From Fulverythrobacter ferritrahens (GTDB taxonomy: Bacteria; Pseudomonadota; Alphaproteobacteria; Sphingomonadales; Sphingomonadaceae): a stretch of 64,000 nt of DNA. The notes under the pieces are model-generated. The model made no database searches and had not been told where the DNA came from. It saw nothing but the letters and a program-made list of their open reading frames with translations. The DNA lies in NCBI RefSeq assembly GCF_020539485.1, contig NZ_JACDXU010000001.1, positions 1 through 64,000 on the forward strand, written 5' to 3'. Each line of letters starts with the position of its first letter. The first letter of the stretch is position 1. Made by a program: the position numbers and the translations under genes. This document shows, one piece after another, positions 17,491-26,234 of the stretch.

Positions 17491-18443
17491 GCGCCGCCGC
17501 CGATCTGGAGGCGCTCTACGCCTCGTTCTCCGATCTCAACATGGAGGGCGGCTGGCATCGCAAGGTGCCCGCATTGTGGCCCGAACCGCGCGCCAATTTC
17601 CTGCCCCATATCTGGCATTACGCCGATGTCCGGCCGATCCTCGACCGGGCGGGCGAGCTGGTGGACACCGAATTCGCCGAACGTCGCAACCTGACCATGT
17701 TCAACCCGGTGGAAGGGAACATCTATTCCACCGTGCGGACGCTGGTGGCGGCCTATCAGATGGTGAAGCCGGGCGAAGTCGCCCGCGCGCATCGCCACAC
17801 GCCCAACGCCCTGCGCCTGATCCTGGAAGGTCACGGCACCTATACGGTGGTTAATGGCAAGCAGGTGGAGATGCGCCCCGGCGACGTGCTGCTGACGCCT
17901 AACTGGGCATGGCACTCGCATGAAAATCTCGGCAGCGAGAATTGCTACTGGATGGATTTCCTGGATGTGCCGCTGGTGCATCTGCTGGAGCCGATGTTCT
18001 ACCAGCCCCATCCCGAGGGGGTGGAAGCGTCGCCCGAACGGGTCGAGAGCGCGCCCATCGCCTTTCGCGCGGAAGATATCGACCGCGATCTGGCCAGGGC
18101 CGCACCCGATCCCGCGCAAGGCGGGCTTAGGGCGATCACGCTCGGCCCGGCGGAGCTGGCATCCATCGCGCTCGACGTGATCGGGCTCGATCCCGGCCAG
18201 ACGGGCGGCGAAGTCCGCGAGACCAGCAATGCGATCTATGCCGTGATGGCCGGTGATGGGGCCATCGAGATAGACGGCCAGCGCATTGCCTGGGCCTTCG
18301 GCGACACCATCGCCGTGCCCGCATGGCGTGCCCATTCGCTTTCGGCGGGGCCGAAGGGAGCGAAGCTCCTCAAGGTTTCCGACCGTCCCCTGATGAAAAA
18401 GCTCGGATGGTACCGCCGCGTCGGTGCCGGTGAAGCGGCGTGA
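17487..18443 (+). CDS. Gentisate 1,2-dioxygenase-like bicupin
   Basis: A 318-residue bicupin ring-cleavage dioxygenase. In the N-terminal cupin the iron ligands are His102, His104 (ARAHRHTPNALRLILEG) and His143 (NWAWHSH); the 2 and 39 residue spacing is that of gentisate dioxygenases. The C-terminal cupin has lost the metal set, as is usual. It should open a 2,5-dihydroxybenzoate ring between the carboxylated carbon and the neighbouring hydroxyl. It is somewhat short for the family (commonly about 340-370). ATGA overlap with the FAH gene. Salicylate or substituted-gentisate specificity cannot be excluded. Confidence 0.85.
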   Translation: MSAAADLEALYASFSDLNMEGGWHRKVPALWPEPRANFLPHIWHYADVRPILDRAGELVDTEFAERRNLTMFNPVEGNIYSTVRTLVAAYQMVKPGEVARAHRHTPNALRLILEGHGTYTVVNGKQVEMRPGDVLLTPNWAWHSHENLGSENCYWMDFLDVPLVHLLEPMFYQPHPEGVEASPERVESAPIAFRAEDIDRDLARAAPDPAQGGLRAITLGPAELASIALDVIGLDPGQTGGEVRETSNAIYAVMAGDGAIEIDGQRIAWAFGDTIAVPAWRAHSLSAGPKGAKLLKVSDRPLMKKLGWYRRVGAGEAA

Positions 18444-18493
18444 CCGCCTCCGCTTCCCCCTTGCTCGCCCCCCAAACAAGTCTGGAGTAATTT

Positions 18494-19690
18494 ATGGCCG
18501 ATAAGCCTCGCATCACAATCGCCGGCGGTGGAATTGGCGGCATGGCTGCCGCGCTTTCGCTGCTGCGGCGCGGCTATCCCGTGCAGGTGTTCGAACAGGC
18601 GCCTGAACTGGGCGAAGTGGGCGCCGGGGTGCAGATCAGCCCCAATGGCTCCCGCGCGCTGGATTCGCTGGGCGTGTTCGAAGCGCTGCGCGCGCAATCC
18701 TGCGCCCCCAAACGCAAGGAATTCCGCCTGTGGAACACTGGCCGCGCCTGGCCCATGTTCGATCTCGGGCCCGTGGCGCTCGAGAAATATGGCTATCCAT
18801 ATCTCACCGTCTTCCGTCCGGACCTGCTGGCTACCTTGTATGACGCCGTGCGCGCAATCGATCCGAATGCCGTGCATCTTGGCTGCGAAGTCGTGGATGC
18901 CGAAGCGGATGACGATAGCGCCGTACTGGTGCTCAAGGACGGGCGACGCATCGAAAGCGACGTATTGATCGGCGCTGACGGCGTAAAATCCAATGTGCGC
19001 AAGAACCTGTTCGGCGACGATCACACCGAATTCACCGGCATGATTGCCTGGCGCGCGGTGATCCCCATGGAGCGCCTGCCCGAGCGGTTCCACGAAATGG
19101 TCGGCTGGACCTGGATCGGGCCGGGCGGCCATCTGGTGAATTACCCGCTGCGCGGCGGCAAGCTGATGAACATGATCGGCACGATCGAGCGCAACGATTG
19201 GCAGGTCGAATCCTGGTATGCCGAAGGTTCGATCGAGGAATGCGCCAATGATTTCGCCGGCTGGCACGAGGATGTGCAGACCCTGATCCATGCGGCGCCC
19301 AAGGTGCTGAAGTGGGCCTTCATGGAACGGCCGCCACGCCAGATCTGGAGCAAGGGCCGCGCCAGCCTGCTGGGCGATGCCTGCCACGCGACGCTGCCTT
19401 TCCTGGCGCAGGGTGCGGTGATGTCGATCGAAGACGGCGTGGTGCTTGGCCGTTGCCTCGACAAATATGCTGATCCGGTAGAGGCGCTGAAGAAATACGA
19501 GCAGGCGCGGGTGGAGCGCACCAGCAAGATGGTGCGCGGGGCGAAGGATAACACGGCCCGCTTCCACGAAGCGGCGCTCAAGACCGAGGAAGGCGCTGTC
19601 GCTTATATGGAAAGCGAATGGAGCCGTGATCCGATCAAGGATCGCTACGACTGGCTCTATCGCTATGACGTGGAGACTGCCGAAATATGA
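18494..19690 (+). CDS. FAD-dependent aromatic hydroxylase (salicylate / 3-hydroxybenzoate 6-hydroxylase-like)
   Basis: A 398-residue single-component flavoprotein monooxygenase. The FAD motif GGGIGG is at residues 11-16, an internal DG-type stretch (DVLIGADGVKSNVR) is at about residues 155-168, and GDACHATLPF near residue 295 binds the FAD pyrophosphate. The family includes salicylate hydroxylase and 3-hydroxybenzoate 6-hydroxylase. Next to a gentisate-dioxygenase-like gene the best reading is hydroxylation of a (substituted) 3-hydroxybenzoate to a gentisate. The CoA-transferase gene begins inside its stop codon (ATGA). Confidence 0.87.
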   Translation: MADKPRITIAGGGIGGMAAALSLLRRGYPVQVFEQAPELGEVGAGVQISPNGSRALDSLGVFEALRAQSCAPKRKEFRLWNTGRAWPMFDLGPVALEKYGYPYLTVFRPDLLATLYDAVRAIDPNAVHLGCEVVDAEADDDSAVLVLKDGRRIESDVLIGADGVKSNVRKNLFGDDHTEFTGMIAWRAVIPMERLPERFHEMVGWTWIGPGGHLVNYPLRGGKLMNMIGTIERNDWQVESWYAEGSIEECANDFAGWHEDVQTLIHAAPKVLKWAFMERPPRQIWSKGRASLLGDACHATLPFLAQGAVMSIEDGVVLGRCLDKYADPVEALKKYEQARVERTSKMVRGAKDNTARFHEAALKTEEGAVAYMESEWSRDPIKDRYDWLYRYDVETAEI

Positions 19691-20886
19691 GCGCGGCGCC
19701 GGCGCCCGCGCGGCAGCTGGAGGGGATCCGGGTCCTTGACCTGACCAATATCCTCTCCGGCCCCTATGCGGCATTCCAGCTCGCCCTGCTCGGTGCAGAG
19801 GTGATCAAGGTCGAACGGCCCGACGGCGGCGATCTGGCGCGCAAGCTGGGCGCCGATCCGGCGCTGAATGAACAGATGATGGGCACTTCCTTCCTCGCGC
19901 AGAATGCGGGGAAGAAGTCCGTCACGCTCGATCTCAAGAAGCCGGAGGGCAGGGAGCTGTTCCGGCGACTGGCGGCGACGGCGGATGTGCTGATCGAGAA
20001 TTTCCGTCCCGGCGTGATGGACCGACTGGGGCTGGGTTATGACGTGCTGGCGCAGGATAATCCCGGCCTGATCTATTGCGCCATCACGGGCTTCGGACAG
20101 GAAGGGCCGCTCAGCGGCAATCCGGCCTACGACCAGATCATCCAGGGCTATTCCGGGGTGATGAGCATTACGGGTGATACGCAGTCAGCGCCTTTGCGCG
20201 TCGGCTATCCCTTGTGCGACACCTTGGGCGGGTTGACGGCGTCCTTTGCCATTTCCAGCTCGCTCTACGGGCGGGACCGGACGGGCAAGGGCTGTTTCAT
20301 CGACGTATCGATGCTGGATGCCACGCTTTCGGCTATGGGCTGGGCAGTCTCGAACTATCTCATCGCGGGCGTCGAGCCTCGGCCACTGGGTAACCAGAAT
20401 ATGACGGCCGCTCCCTCGGGCACCTTCACAGCGGCGGATTGCCAGATCAATGTTGCGGCGAACAAGCAGGAGCAGTTCGAGGCACTGTGCGAAGTGATGG
20501 GCCTGGCCGAACTGCTGGAAGATCCGCGCTTTGCCGAACGCGAGGCGCGGAAGCGCCATCGGGAGGAATTGAACGCCATCCTCAATGGGGTGTTCGCCAC
20601 AAGGCCGGGCGCGGAATGGGAGGATTTACTCAACCACGCGAATATTCCCGCTGGGCGCATCCTTACCATCCCGCAAATTCTCGATCATCCGCAAACCCGG
20701 CAGCGCAATTTCCTGCAGGAAACCGGCGGGATTACCGTGGCCCGCAGCGGTTTCCTGATGGCTGATGCCCAGCCTTCCGCCGCCTGCCCGCCGCCGCGCC
20801 TTGGCGAACATAGCGGCGAAATACTCGGCTCGCTGGGTGTGGACGAAGCAGAACTGGAACGGCTGCGGGACGCCGGTGTCGTGTAA
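19687..20886 (+). CDS. CaiB/BaiF (type III) CoA-transferase
   Basis: A 399-residue family III CoA-transferase. The catalytic Asp is in NPAYDQIIQG at about residue 150, and the N-terminal LEGIRVLDLTNILSGPYAAFQLALLGAEVIKVE block is diagnostic. These enzymes move CoA from an acyl-CoA donor to a carboxylate. Overlap with the hydroxylase gene puts it in the ring-cleavage operon. With the HMG-CoA-lyase-like and aconitase-like genes just beyond the regulator gene, a likely acceptor is citramalate or malate formed from the ring-cleavage product (inference). Confidence 0.88.
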   Translation: MSAAPAPARQLEGIRVLDLTNILSGPYAAFQLALLGAEVIKVERPDGGDLARKLGADPALNEQMMGTSFLAQNAGKKSVTLDLKKPEGRELFRRLAATADVLIENFRPGVMDRLGLGYDVLAQDNPGLIYCAITGFGQEGPLSGNPAYDQIIQGYSGVMSITGDTQSAPLRVGYPLCDTLGGLTASFAISSSLYGRDRTGKGCFIDVSMLDATLSAMGWAVSNYLIAGVEPRPLGNQNMTAAPSGTFTAADCQINVAANKQEQFEALCEVMGLAELLEDPRFAEREARKRHREELNAILNGVFATRPGAEWEDLLNHANIPAGRILTIPQILDHPQTRQRNFLQETGGITVARSGFLMADAQPSAACPPPRLGEHSGEILGSLGVDEAELERLRDAGVV

Positions 20887-20927
20887 TGGCGCCGTCTGAC
20901 CGGCAGGGGGCTGCAAGCCCCGGTGCG

Positions 20928-21629
20928 TCAAGCGCCCCGGAACAGCCCCGGCTGCGCCCCCAGCATTCGCGAGAGCGTGACGACCTGCTCGGCCAGGATC
21001 GGCCCGAGTTCGGCAACCTTGGCTTCGCTGAAGCGCGAGATGGGGCCGGAAAGAGTGATGACGCCCACCAGATTGTTGCCCTGCCCGAAGACAGGCGCGG
21101 CCAGTGCGGCCATTTCCGGCGTGACCGTGCCGAAGGAGCCGACCACCAGATCATCGAGCGCGTAGGGCCCGGGGGTGTTTTCGAACTTGAGGAAGGCAGT
21201 GGCCGAAGCGCCCTTGTCCAGCGGGCGACGGTCGCCGAGACGGATCGTGTAGTCGCGGATCGTCTGGTTCCCGTCCACGCGGAACAGGCACATCTGCATT
21301 TCGGCATGGCGGATGAAGAAGCTCGCCCCCTCGCCGGTTTCGGCCACCAGCCGTTCAAGCGTGGGATGGACGAACTGCCGCAGATCGAAGGAATCCTGAT
21401 AGATGCTGGCCAGTTCCAGCAGGCCGGGGCCCAACTGGTAGCTGCCATCGGCGCGCTGGACTACGAAATAGGATTTCTCCAGCGAACCCAGCAGGCGCAG
21501 GATCGTGCTCTTGTAGAGCCCCGTTGTGCGCGAGAGTTCCGCCAGCGTCATGACCGGTCGCTGGTGCGTGAATGCCTGCATGATCGCAAAGGCACGGTCC
21601 ACCGCCGCTACGCCGCCCTTGGAATTCAT
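20928..21629 (-). CDS. IclR-family transcriptional regulator of the aromatic island
   Basis: A 233-residue IclR-type regulator with an N-terminal winged helix at about residues 8-60 (AVDRAFAIMQAF, TLAELSRTTGLYKSTILRLLGSL) and a C-terminal effector domain. The ATG at 21629 has GGGGAG upstream. A reading frame open to 21671 would start inside the operator and is not used. Divergent from the lyase gene; the shared 94-base gap carries operator site 8. As the only regulator in the middle of the island it is the best candidate to bind all eight sites, as repressor or activator with a pathway intermediate as effector (inference). Confidence 0.88.
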   Translation of the reverse strand: MNSKGGVAAVDRAFAIMQAFTHQRPVMTLAELSRTTGLYKSTILRLLGSLEKSYFVVQRADGSYQLGPGLLELASIYQDSFDLRQFVHPTLERLVAETGEGASFFIRHAEMQMCLFRVDGNQTIRDYTIRLGDRRPLDKGASATAFLKFENTPGPYALDDLVVGSFGTVTPEMAALAAPVFGQGNNLVGVITLSGPISRFSEAKVAELGPILAEQVVTLSRMLGAQPGLFRGA

Positions 21630-21661
21630 ACTACTACTCCCCGCTTCAAATACGAACCATC

Positions 21662-21678
21662 GTTCTGTCATGTAGAAC
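21662..21678. promoter_or_regulatory. Putative IclR-type operator, site 8 (regulator/lyase divergent promoter)
   Basis: GTTCTGTCATGTAGAAC is a perfect 5-7-5 inverted repeat between the divergent iclR and lyase genes, 33 and 45 bases from the two starts. GAAC lies upstream with one extra base of spacing. It would let the regulator control itself and the lyase-aconitase operon. Confidence 0.72.
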
Positions 21679-21722
21679 GGTGAGTTTTCTTGTCAATAAG
21701 GCTTTGCAGGAAATTCGACCGT

Positions 21723-22682
21723 ATGACCCAGCTCCCCGACCGCGTATTCATCAAGGAAGAAGGCCCTCGCGAGGGTTTCCAGATCGAAGGCGGCGATATT
21801 CCCACCGCTCGCAAGATTGAATTGATCGACGCCCTCTCGCAGACCGGGCTCAGTCATATCCAGATCGTGTCCTTCGTAAACCCTTCTCTGGTGCCAGGCA
21901 TGGCCGATGCCGAGCAGGTGGTGGCCGGTTTCACGCCGCAGCCGGGGGTGGCCTATGCCGGGCTTTGGCTTAACGCCCGGGGGCTGGAACGCGCGATTGC
22001 GACCGGGCGGCTGGCGCTGGACGGCAAGCTGACGCTCTATGCCTCCGATGCGTTCCTCAAGCGCAATCAGAACCGCACGCCCGATCAGCAACTGGCTGCT
22101 CAGCCGGAACTGATCCGCATGTATCGCGATCACGCCATTCCGGTGCGCACCGGCTTTGTCACTGCCGCTTTCGGTTGCAACTTCGCCGGCGATGTGGCGC
22201 CCGCGCGTGTGGTTGAACTGGTCGGCCAGTTGCTCGACATTGCGGCGGCACAAGGCGAGGTGCTGGAGATCGTCGGGCTGGGCGATACGATGGCCTGGGC
22301 CACGCCGGAGCGCATTCGCCGCGTGGTGGGCATGGTGCGCGATGCCTATCCGCAGTTGGAACTTTCGCTCCATTTGCACGACACACGCGGGCTGGGCCTC
22401 GCCAACGCCTATGCCGGGCTGCAGATGGGCGTCCGCCATTTCGACGCTGCCGTGGCCGGGCTGGGAGGGTGTCCCTTCGCCGCGCACAAGGGCGCGGCGG
22501 GCAATATCTGCACCGAAGATTTCGTGCTGATGTGTGAGGAAATGGGCATTGCCACCGGGGTCGATCTGGAACGGCTGATAGAATGCGCGTTGCTGGCCGA
22601 GGATATCGTGGGCCACCCGCTGCCCGGCAAGGTCAAGCAAGGCGGCACTCTGGCACGGCTGCGTGGCAGGATCGCGGGCTGA
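21723..22682 (+). CDS. HMG-CoA lyase-like acyl-CoA lyase (candidate citramalyl-CoA lyase)
   Basis: A 319-residue DRE-TIM metallolyase of the HMG-CoA lyase group. Seen are Arg16-Glu17 in GPREGFQIE (where HMG-CoA lyase has RDGLQNE), metal ligands His218 and His220 in HLHDTRG, and the signature VAGLGGCPFA with the catalytic Cys near 250. It should cleave a 3-hydroxyacyl-CoA to acetyl-CoA and a keto acid. Family members include (R)-citramalyl-CoA lyase, which often sits beside a CaiB-type CoA-transferase. ATG at 21723 is chosen (AGGA upstream); a TTG at 21690 is less likely. Classical leucine-pathway HMG-CoA lyase is the alternative. Confidence 0.82.
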   Translation: MTQLPDRVFIKEEGPREGFQIEGGDIPTARKIELIDALSQTGLSHIQIVSFVNPSLVPGMADAEQVVAGFTPQPGVAYAGLWLNARGLERAIATGRLALDGKLTLYASDAFLKRNQNRTPDQQLAAQPELIRMYRDHAIPVRTGFVTAAFGCNFAGDVAPARVVELVGQLLDIAAAQGEVLEIVGLGDTMAWATPERIRRVVGMVRDAYPQLELSLHLHDTRGLGLANAYAGLQMGVRHFDAAVAGLGGCPFAAHKGAAGNICTEDFVLMCEEMGIATGVDLERLIECALLAEDIVGHPLPGKVKQGGTLARLRGRIAG

Positions 22683-22693
22683 GGCACGACGTG

Positions 22694-25195
22694 ATGGAAC
22701 GCACACTTCCGACTGCCTGGAGCAGGCTGGACGATACGATGCAGAACCGGCTGGTCGCCCTGCCGCGGTCCTTGCGGCTGATGCTGGAAAACGCACTGGG
22801 CCACGGCGCCGGGCCGGAAGTGGCGGAAGGCTTTGTCGCCTGGCTTGAAGGCCGGGGGGAAGGCCTTACCGTGCCGTTCGCCCCCACGCGCATCCTGATG
22901 CAGGATACGGCCGGCGTCGCCGCGCTGGTCGATCTTGCTGCCCTGCGGGACCGCGCGGCGCGAAGCGGGGCGAGCGTGGATGCCAGCGTGCCGGTTGATC
23001 TGGTGATCGACCATTCGGTGAAGGTCGATTTCAGCGGCACGCCCGATGCCGCGGAGCGCAACATCGCCCTTGAGTTCCAGCGCAACGGGGCGCGTTACGG
23101 CTTCTTCAAATGGGCAGAACGGGCCTTCGCCTCGCTGCGGGTGGTGCCGCCGGGAAATGGCATCTGCCACCAGATCAATCTGGAGCGCCTTTCCGCCATT
23201 GCCCGTCCGGCAGCAGATGGCAGCGGCCTGATCCTGCCCGAAGTGGTGATCGGCACGGACAGTCACACCACGATGATCAATGCGCTGGGTATTCTGGGTT
23301 GGGGCGTGGGCGGGATTGAGGTGGAAGTCGCGGCCCTGGGCCAGCTGACGGACATTCCCATCCCCCCGGTCACGCAGCTGGTGCTGGAAGGCGCGCCGGT
23401 TCCGGGCGTCAGCGCAACCGATGTGGCGCTGTCGCTCACCGCCTTCCTGCGCGGGCAGCAGGTGGTGGACCAGATCGTCGAATTCACCGGGCCGGGCGCT
23501 GCTGGGCTCAGCCTGCCGGACCGGGCCGCCATCGCCAATATGTGCCCCGAATATGGGGCCACCGCCGGGCTGTTCGCAGTGGATGCGGAAACGCTGCGCT
23601 ATCTCGGCGCCATGGGCCGCAGCCGGGAGGAATTGGCGCTATACGAAACCTATGCCCGTCAAAGCGGCCTGTGGGCGGAATACCAGACCGAGCGCCACTA
23701 TAGCCGCACTCTGCATTTCGACCTGTCCGGCGTGGTGCCGGTGATGGCGGGCCCTGCTCGCCCGCAGGACATCATGCCCCTGCCGCAGGTCCCGGCCAGC
23801 CTGCCCGCGCGCGACGGTAACGCCGATGGCGCTGTTCTGATTGCGGCGATCACCAGTTGTACCAACACTGCCAATCCCGTGTTGATGCTGGAGGCGGGGC
23901 TGCTCGCCCGTCGTGCGGTCGAGCTTGGCCTGCGCCCGCCCCCCTGGGTCAAGACAAGCCTCGCGCCCGGATCGCGATCCATGGCCGATCTGCTGCGCCG
24001 CGCTGGCCTGTTGCCTTATCTGGAGCAGATCGGCTTTTCGGTGGTCGGTTTCGGCTGCACCACATGTGTGGGCAATTCGGGCGAGCTCATGCCCGAGGCG
24101 CTCACCATGCTGGAAGCTGATCCGGCGCTGGTGGGGGCGGCAGTCCTTTCCGGAAATCGCAACTTCCCCAACCGCATTCATCCGCGCGTACGGGCGAATT
24201 ACCTCGCCTCGCCGCCGCTGGTAGTCGCTGCCGCACTGGCGGGCAGGGTGACGGTTGATCTTGCCTCCGCGCCGATTGGCACAAATGCGCAGGGCCGTGA
24301 TGTATTCCTCGCAGACCTGTGGCCCACGCCCGGCGAGGCGGCGGGCATTCTTGCGCAATTGGAGCGGGAAGGGCTGCCCGCCGCGCCGCTCGGCAATGCA
24401 CATTGGGATGGCCTGCCCGCACCCCATGGCGATCTGTTCGCTTGGAAGGAGCGCTCGCTCATCATCCGCCGCCCGCCTTTCTTCGATGATCCGGCCACGC
24501 CGCCAGAACCTGCGATCCGCGATGCCGCCGTTCTGCTGTGGCTGGGAGACAGCATTACGACCGATCACATCTCTCCCATCGGCGCGATCGCGGCGGATTC
24601 ACCTGCCGCGCGCTGGCTGCGCGAGCATGGCTGGCAGCGCGCCGATCATGGCGGCTATGGCGATTTTCGCGGCAATCACGAAGTGATGCTGCGCGGCACG
24701 TTCGACAATCGGCGGCTGGTGAACCGGCTCGCATCGGGCGAGGGCAATCGCGCGCTCGGTGCCGACGGGATCGAGACGAGCATTTATGACGCTGCCCAGT
24801 CCCATCTGGCCGAAGGGCGGGCGATGGTCGTCTGGGCGGGCGAGGCCTATGGCTGCGGCTCCGCGCGAGACTGGGCGGCCAAGGGCACTGCCCTGCTGGG
24901 CATCCGCGCCGTGATCGCCCGCAGTTTCGAACGCATTCACCGCAACAATCTGATCGCCATGGGTGTGCTGCCGATCCGGCTGGACAGCACCGAGGAACCG
25001 GCGCTGAGCGCGGCGAGCCTGGTGACTGTGCATGGGCTGGAGCAGGCCGGCATCCACGCCCCTCTGCGCATCGAAGTGACCGGCCCGGGCGGCGGCCATT
25101 TTACGGGCACTGCCCAGCTTGCCACGGCGCAGGATGTGGCAGTGTTTCACGCAGGCGGCATTCCAAGGATGTTGGCAGGGGCCTATCCGGGGTGA
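22694..25195 (+). CDS. Aconitase-family hydratase (AcnA-like), candidate citraconate/maleate hydratase
   Basis: An 833-residue single-chain aconitase-family protein, a little shorter than AcnA (about 890). Motifs in order: DHSVKVDFSG (from about residue 106), SCTNTANP with the first cluster Cys (about 390), GCTTCVGNSG with the other two (about 455 and 458), GDSITTDHISP, and YGCGSARDWAAKG near 720. In the last motif aconitase has Ser-Ser-Arg; here it is Ser-Ala-Arg, so a substrate-binding Ser is replaced while the catalytic Ser and Arg stay. Start ATG 22694, 11 bases after the lyase gene, with GAGG upstream. The context suggests hydration of citraconate or maleate; ordinary aconitase or methylcitrate dehydratase are alternatives. 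Confidence 0.82.
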   Translation: MERTLPTAWSRLDDTMQNRLVALPRSLRLMLENALGHGAGPEVAEGFVAWLEGRGEGLTVPFAPTRILMQDTAGVAALVDLAALRDRAARSGASVDASVPVDLVIDHSVKVDFSGTPDAAERNIALEFQRNGARYGFFKWAERAFASLRVVPPGNGICHQINLERLSAIARPAADGSGLILPEVVIGTDSHTTMINALGILGWGVGGIEVEVAALGQLTDIPIPPVTQLVLEGAPVPGVSATDVALSLTAFLRGQQVVDQIVEFTGPGAAGLSLPDRAAIANMCPEYGATAGLFAVDAETLRYLGAMGRSREELALYETYARQSGLWAEYQTERHYSRTLHFDLSGVVPVMAGPARPQDIMPLPQVPASLPARDGNADGAVLIAAITSCTNTANPVLMLEAGLLARRAVELGLRPPPWVKTSLAPGSRSMADLLRRAGLLPYLEQIGFSVVGFGCTTCVGNSGELMPEALTMLEADPALVGAAVLSGNRNFPNRIHPRVRANYLASPPLVVAAALAGRVTVDLASAPIGTNAQGRDVFLADLWPTPGEAAGILAQLEREGLPAAPLGNAHWDGLPAPHGDLFAWKERSLIIRRPPFFDDPATPPEPAIRDAAVLLWLGDSITTDHISPIGAIAADSPAARWLREHGWQRADHGGYGDFRGNHEVMLRGTFDNRRLVNRLASGEGNRALGADGIETSIYDAAQSHLAEGRAMVVWAGEAYGCGSARDWAAKGTALLGIRAVIARSFERIHRNNLIAMGVLPIRLDSTEEPALSAASLVTVHGLEQAGIHAPLRIEVTGPGGGHFTGTAQLATAQDVAVFHAGGIPRMLAGAYPG

Positions 25196-25273
25196 GATGT
25201 TGAGGGGCCGCCCTCACTTTGGGTTCACTCACACTTAGCCCCGACCACGCAAGGGCGGAGCCATTATCCAAGC

Positions 25274-26059
25274 CTAGCTTACATCCAGATCCACATGGAT
25301 GCGGATGGCGTCGTGGCGCCAGTATTCCTGATCATATTCCACCACGCGGCCAGCCTCGTCGAAGCAGGTGCGGACTACCAGCAGGCCCGGCGTGCCAGCT
25401 TTCACGCCCAGTTCGTCCGCCGCACTTTTCACCAGCGCGCAGGGGCGCATGCTGACGCGGTTGCGGGCGACCGAAAGTCCGTAATTCTGGCTGAGGATCT
25501 GGGTGAGCGACCCGTCGAGCGAGCGATCGCACAGGCCGGGGGCCAGCTTGGGGTCCACCGTGATCCGCTCCACCAACACAGGCCGCCCGTCGATCGAGCG
25601 GCGACGGGTGATTACATAAAGGCGCGTTCCGGGGGCTACACGGAAGATATCCGCGATGGCCGGCAGGGCGGGTAGTTCTTCGGTAGAGAGTGTCTCTGTA
25701 GAGGGCGTACGCCCCTGTTCAGCCACATAGCTCATGAAGCTCGCCCAGCGGGTGGGATCATATGTGACCGGCGGGGGAGAGACATACCAGCCGCTGCGAT
25801 CGCGCCGGTAGATCAGCCCTTCGGCTTCAAGCTGGAACAATGCCTCGCGGATAGTGCCGCGCGCCGCGCCATTATCGGTCTGCATTCGCCGTTCGGATGG
25901 CAGGCGGGAGCCGGGCGGCAGTTTGCCCAGCTCGATCCCTTCCGCGATCTGATCCCTCAGGGCGAGATATTGCGGCATTGGCGCAGCAACGGTTCGGGAC
26001 GCGGCCTTGCTCCGGCTTTCGAGATTCGGGCTGGAAGTCTGGTCAGACCGTGACGGCAT
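25274..26059 (-). CDS. GntR-family regulator with UTRA domain (PhnF-like)
   Basis: A 261-residue HutC-type GntR regulator. The winged helix runs from about residue 28 (MPQYLALRDQIAEGIELGKL, GSRLPSERRMQ, ARGTIREALFQLEAEGLIYRR) and is followed by a UTRA ligand domain from about residue 110 to the end (ITRRRSIDGRPVLVERITVD). Members sense sugars, amino acids or phosphonates/phosphate. It lies downstream of a TonB receptor gene on the same strand, at the edge of a phosphonate module whose promoters carry TGGTATAGNCCA operators, the type bound by mycobacterial PhnF. The start is uncertain: ATG 26059 is used, ATG 25978 is possible, and neither has a good ribosome binding site. Confidence 0.85.
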   Translation of the reverse strand: MPSRSDQTSSPNLESRSKAASRTVAAPMPQYLALRDQIAEGIELGKLPPGSRLPSERRMQTDNGAARGTIREALFQLEAEGLIYRRDRSGWYVSPPPVTYDPTRWASFMSYVAEQGRTPSTETLSTEELPALPAIADIFRVAPGTRLYVITRRRSIDGRPVLVERITVDPKLAPGLCDRSLDGSLTQILSQNYGLSVARNRVSMRPCALVKSAADELGVKAGTPGLLVVRTCFDEAGRVVEYDQEYWRHDAIRIHVDLDVS

Positions 26060-26234
26060 AGGGGGGCGGGCTTTCGCTAATCTGACCGGCAGGTGGCAGC
26101 CGGCGATGCCCGGGATAATCGAGGTGAGCGAAAGAGCCAAGACAAGAGGCGGACGGGAGCACGAGGGGGACCATCCCCGGCTTCCGCCCGCCCGGTGCGC
26201 GGGACGGCAGGCCCCGCTATTGTCGATCAAACGA

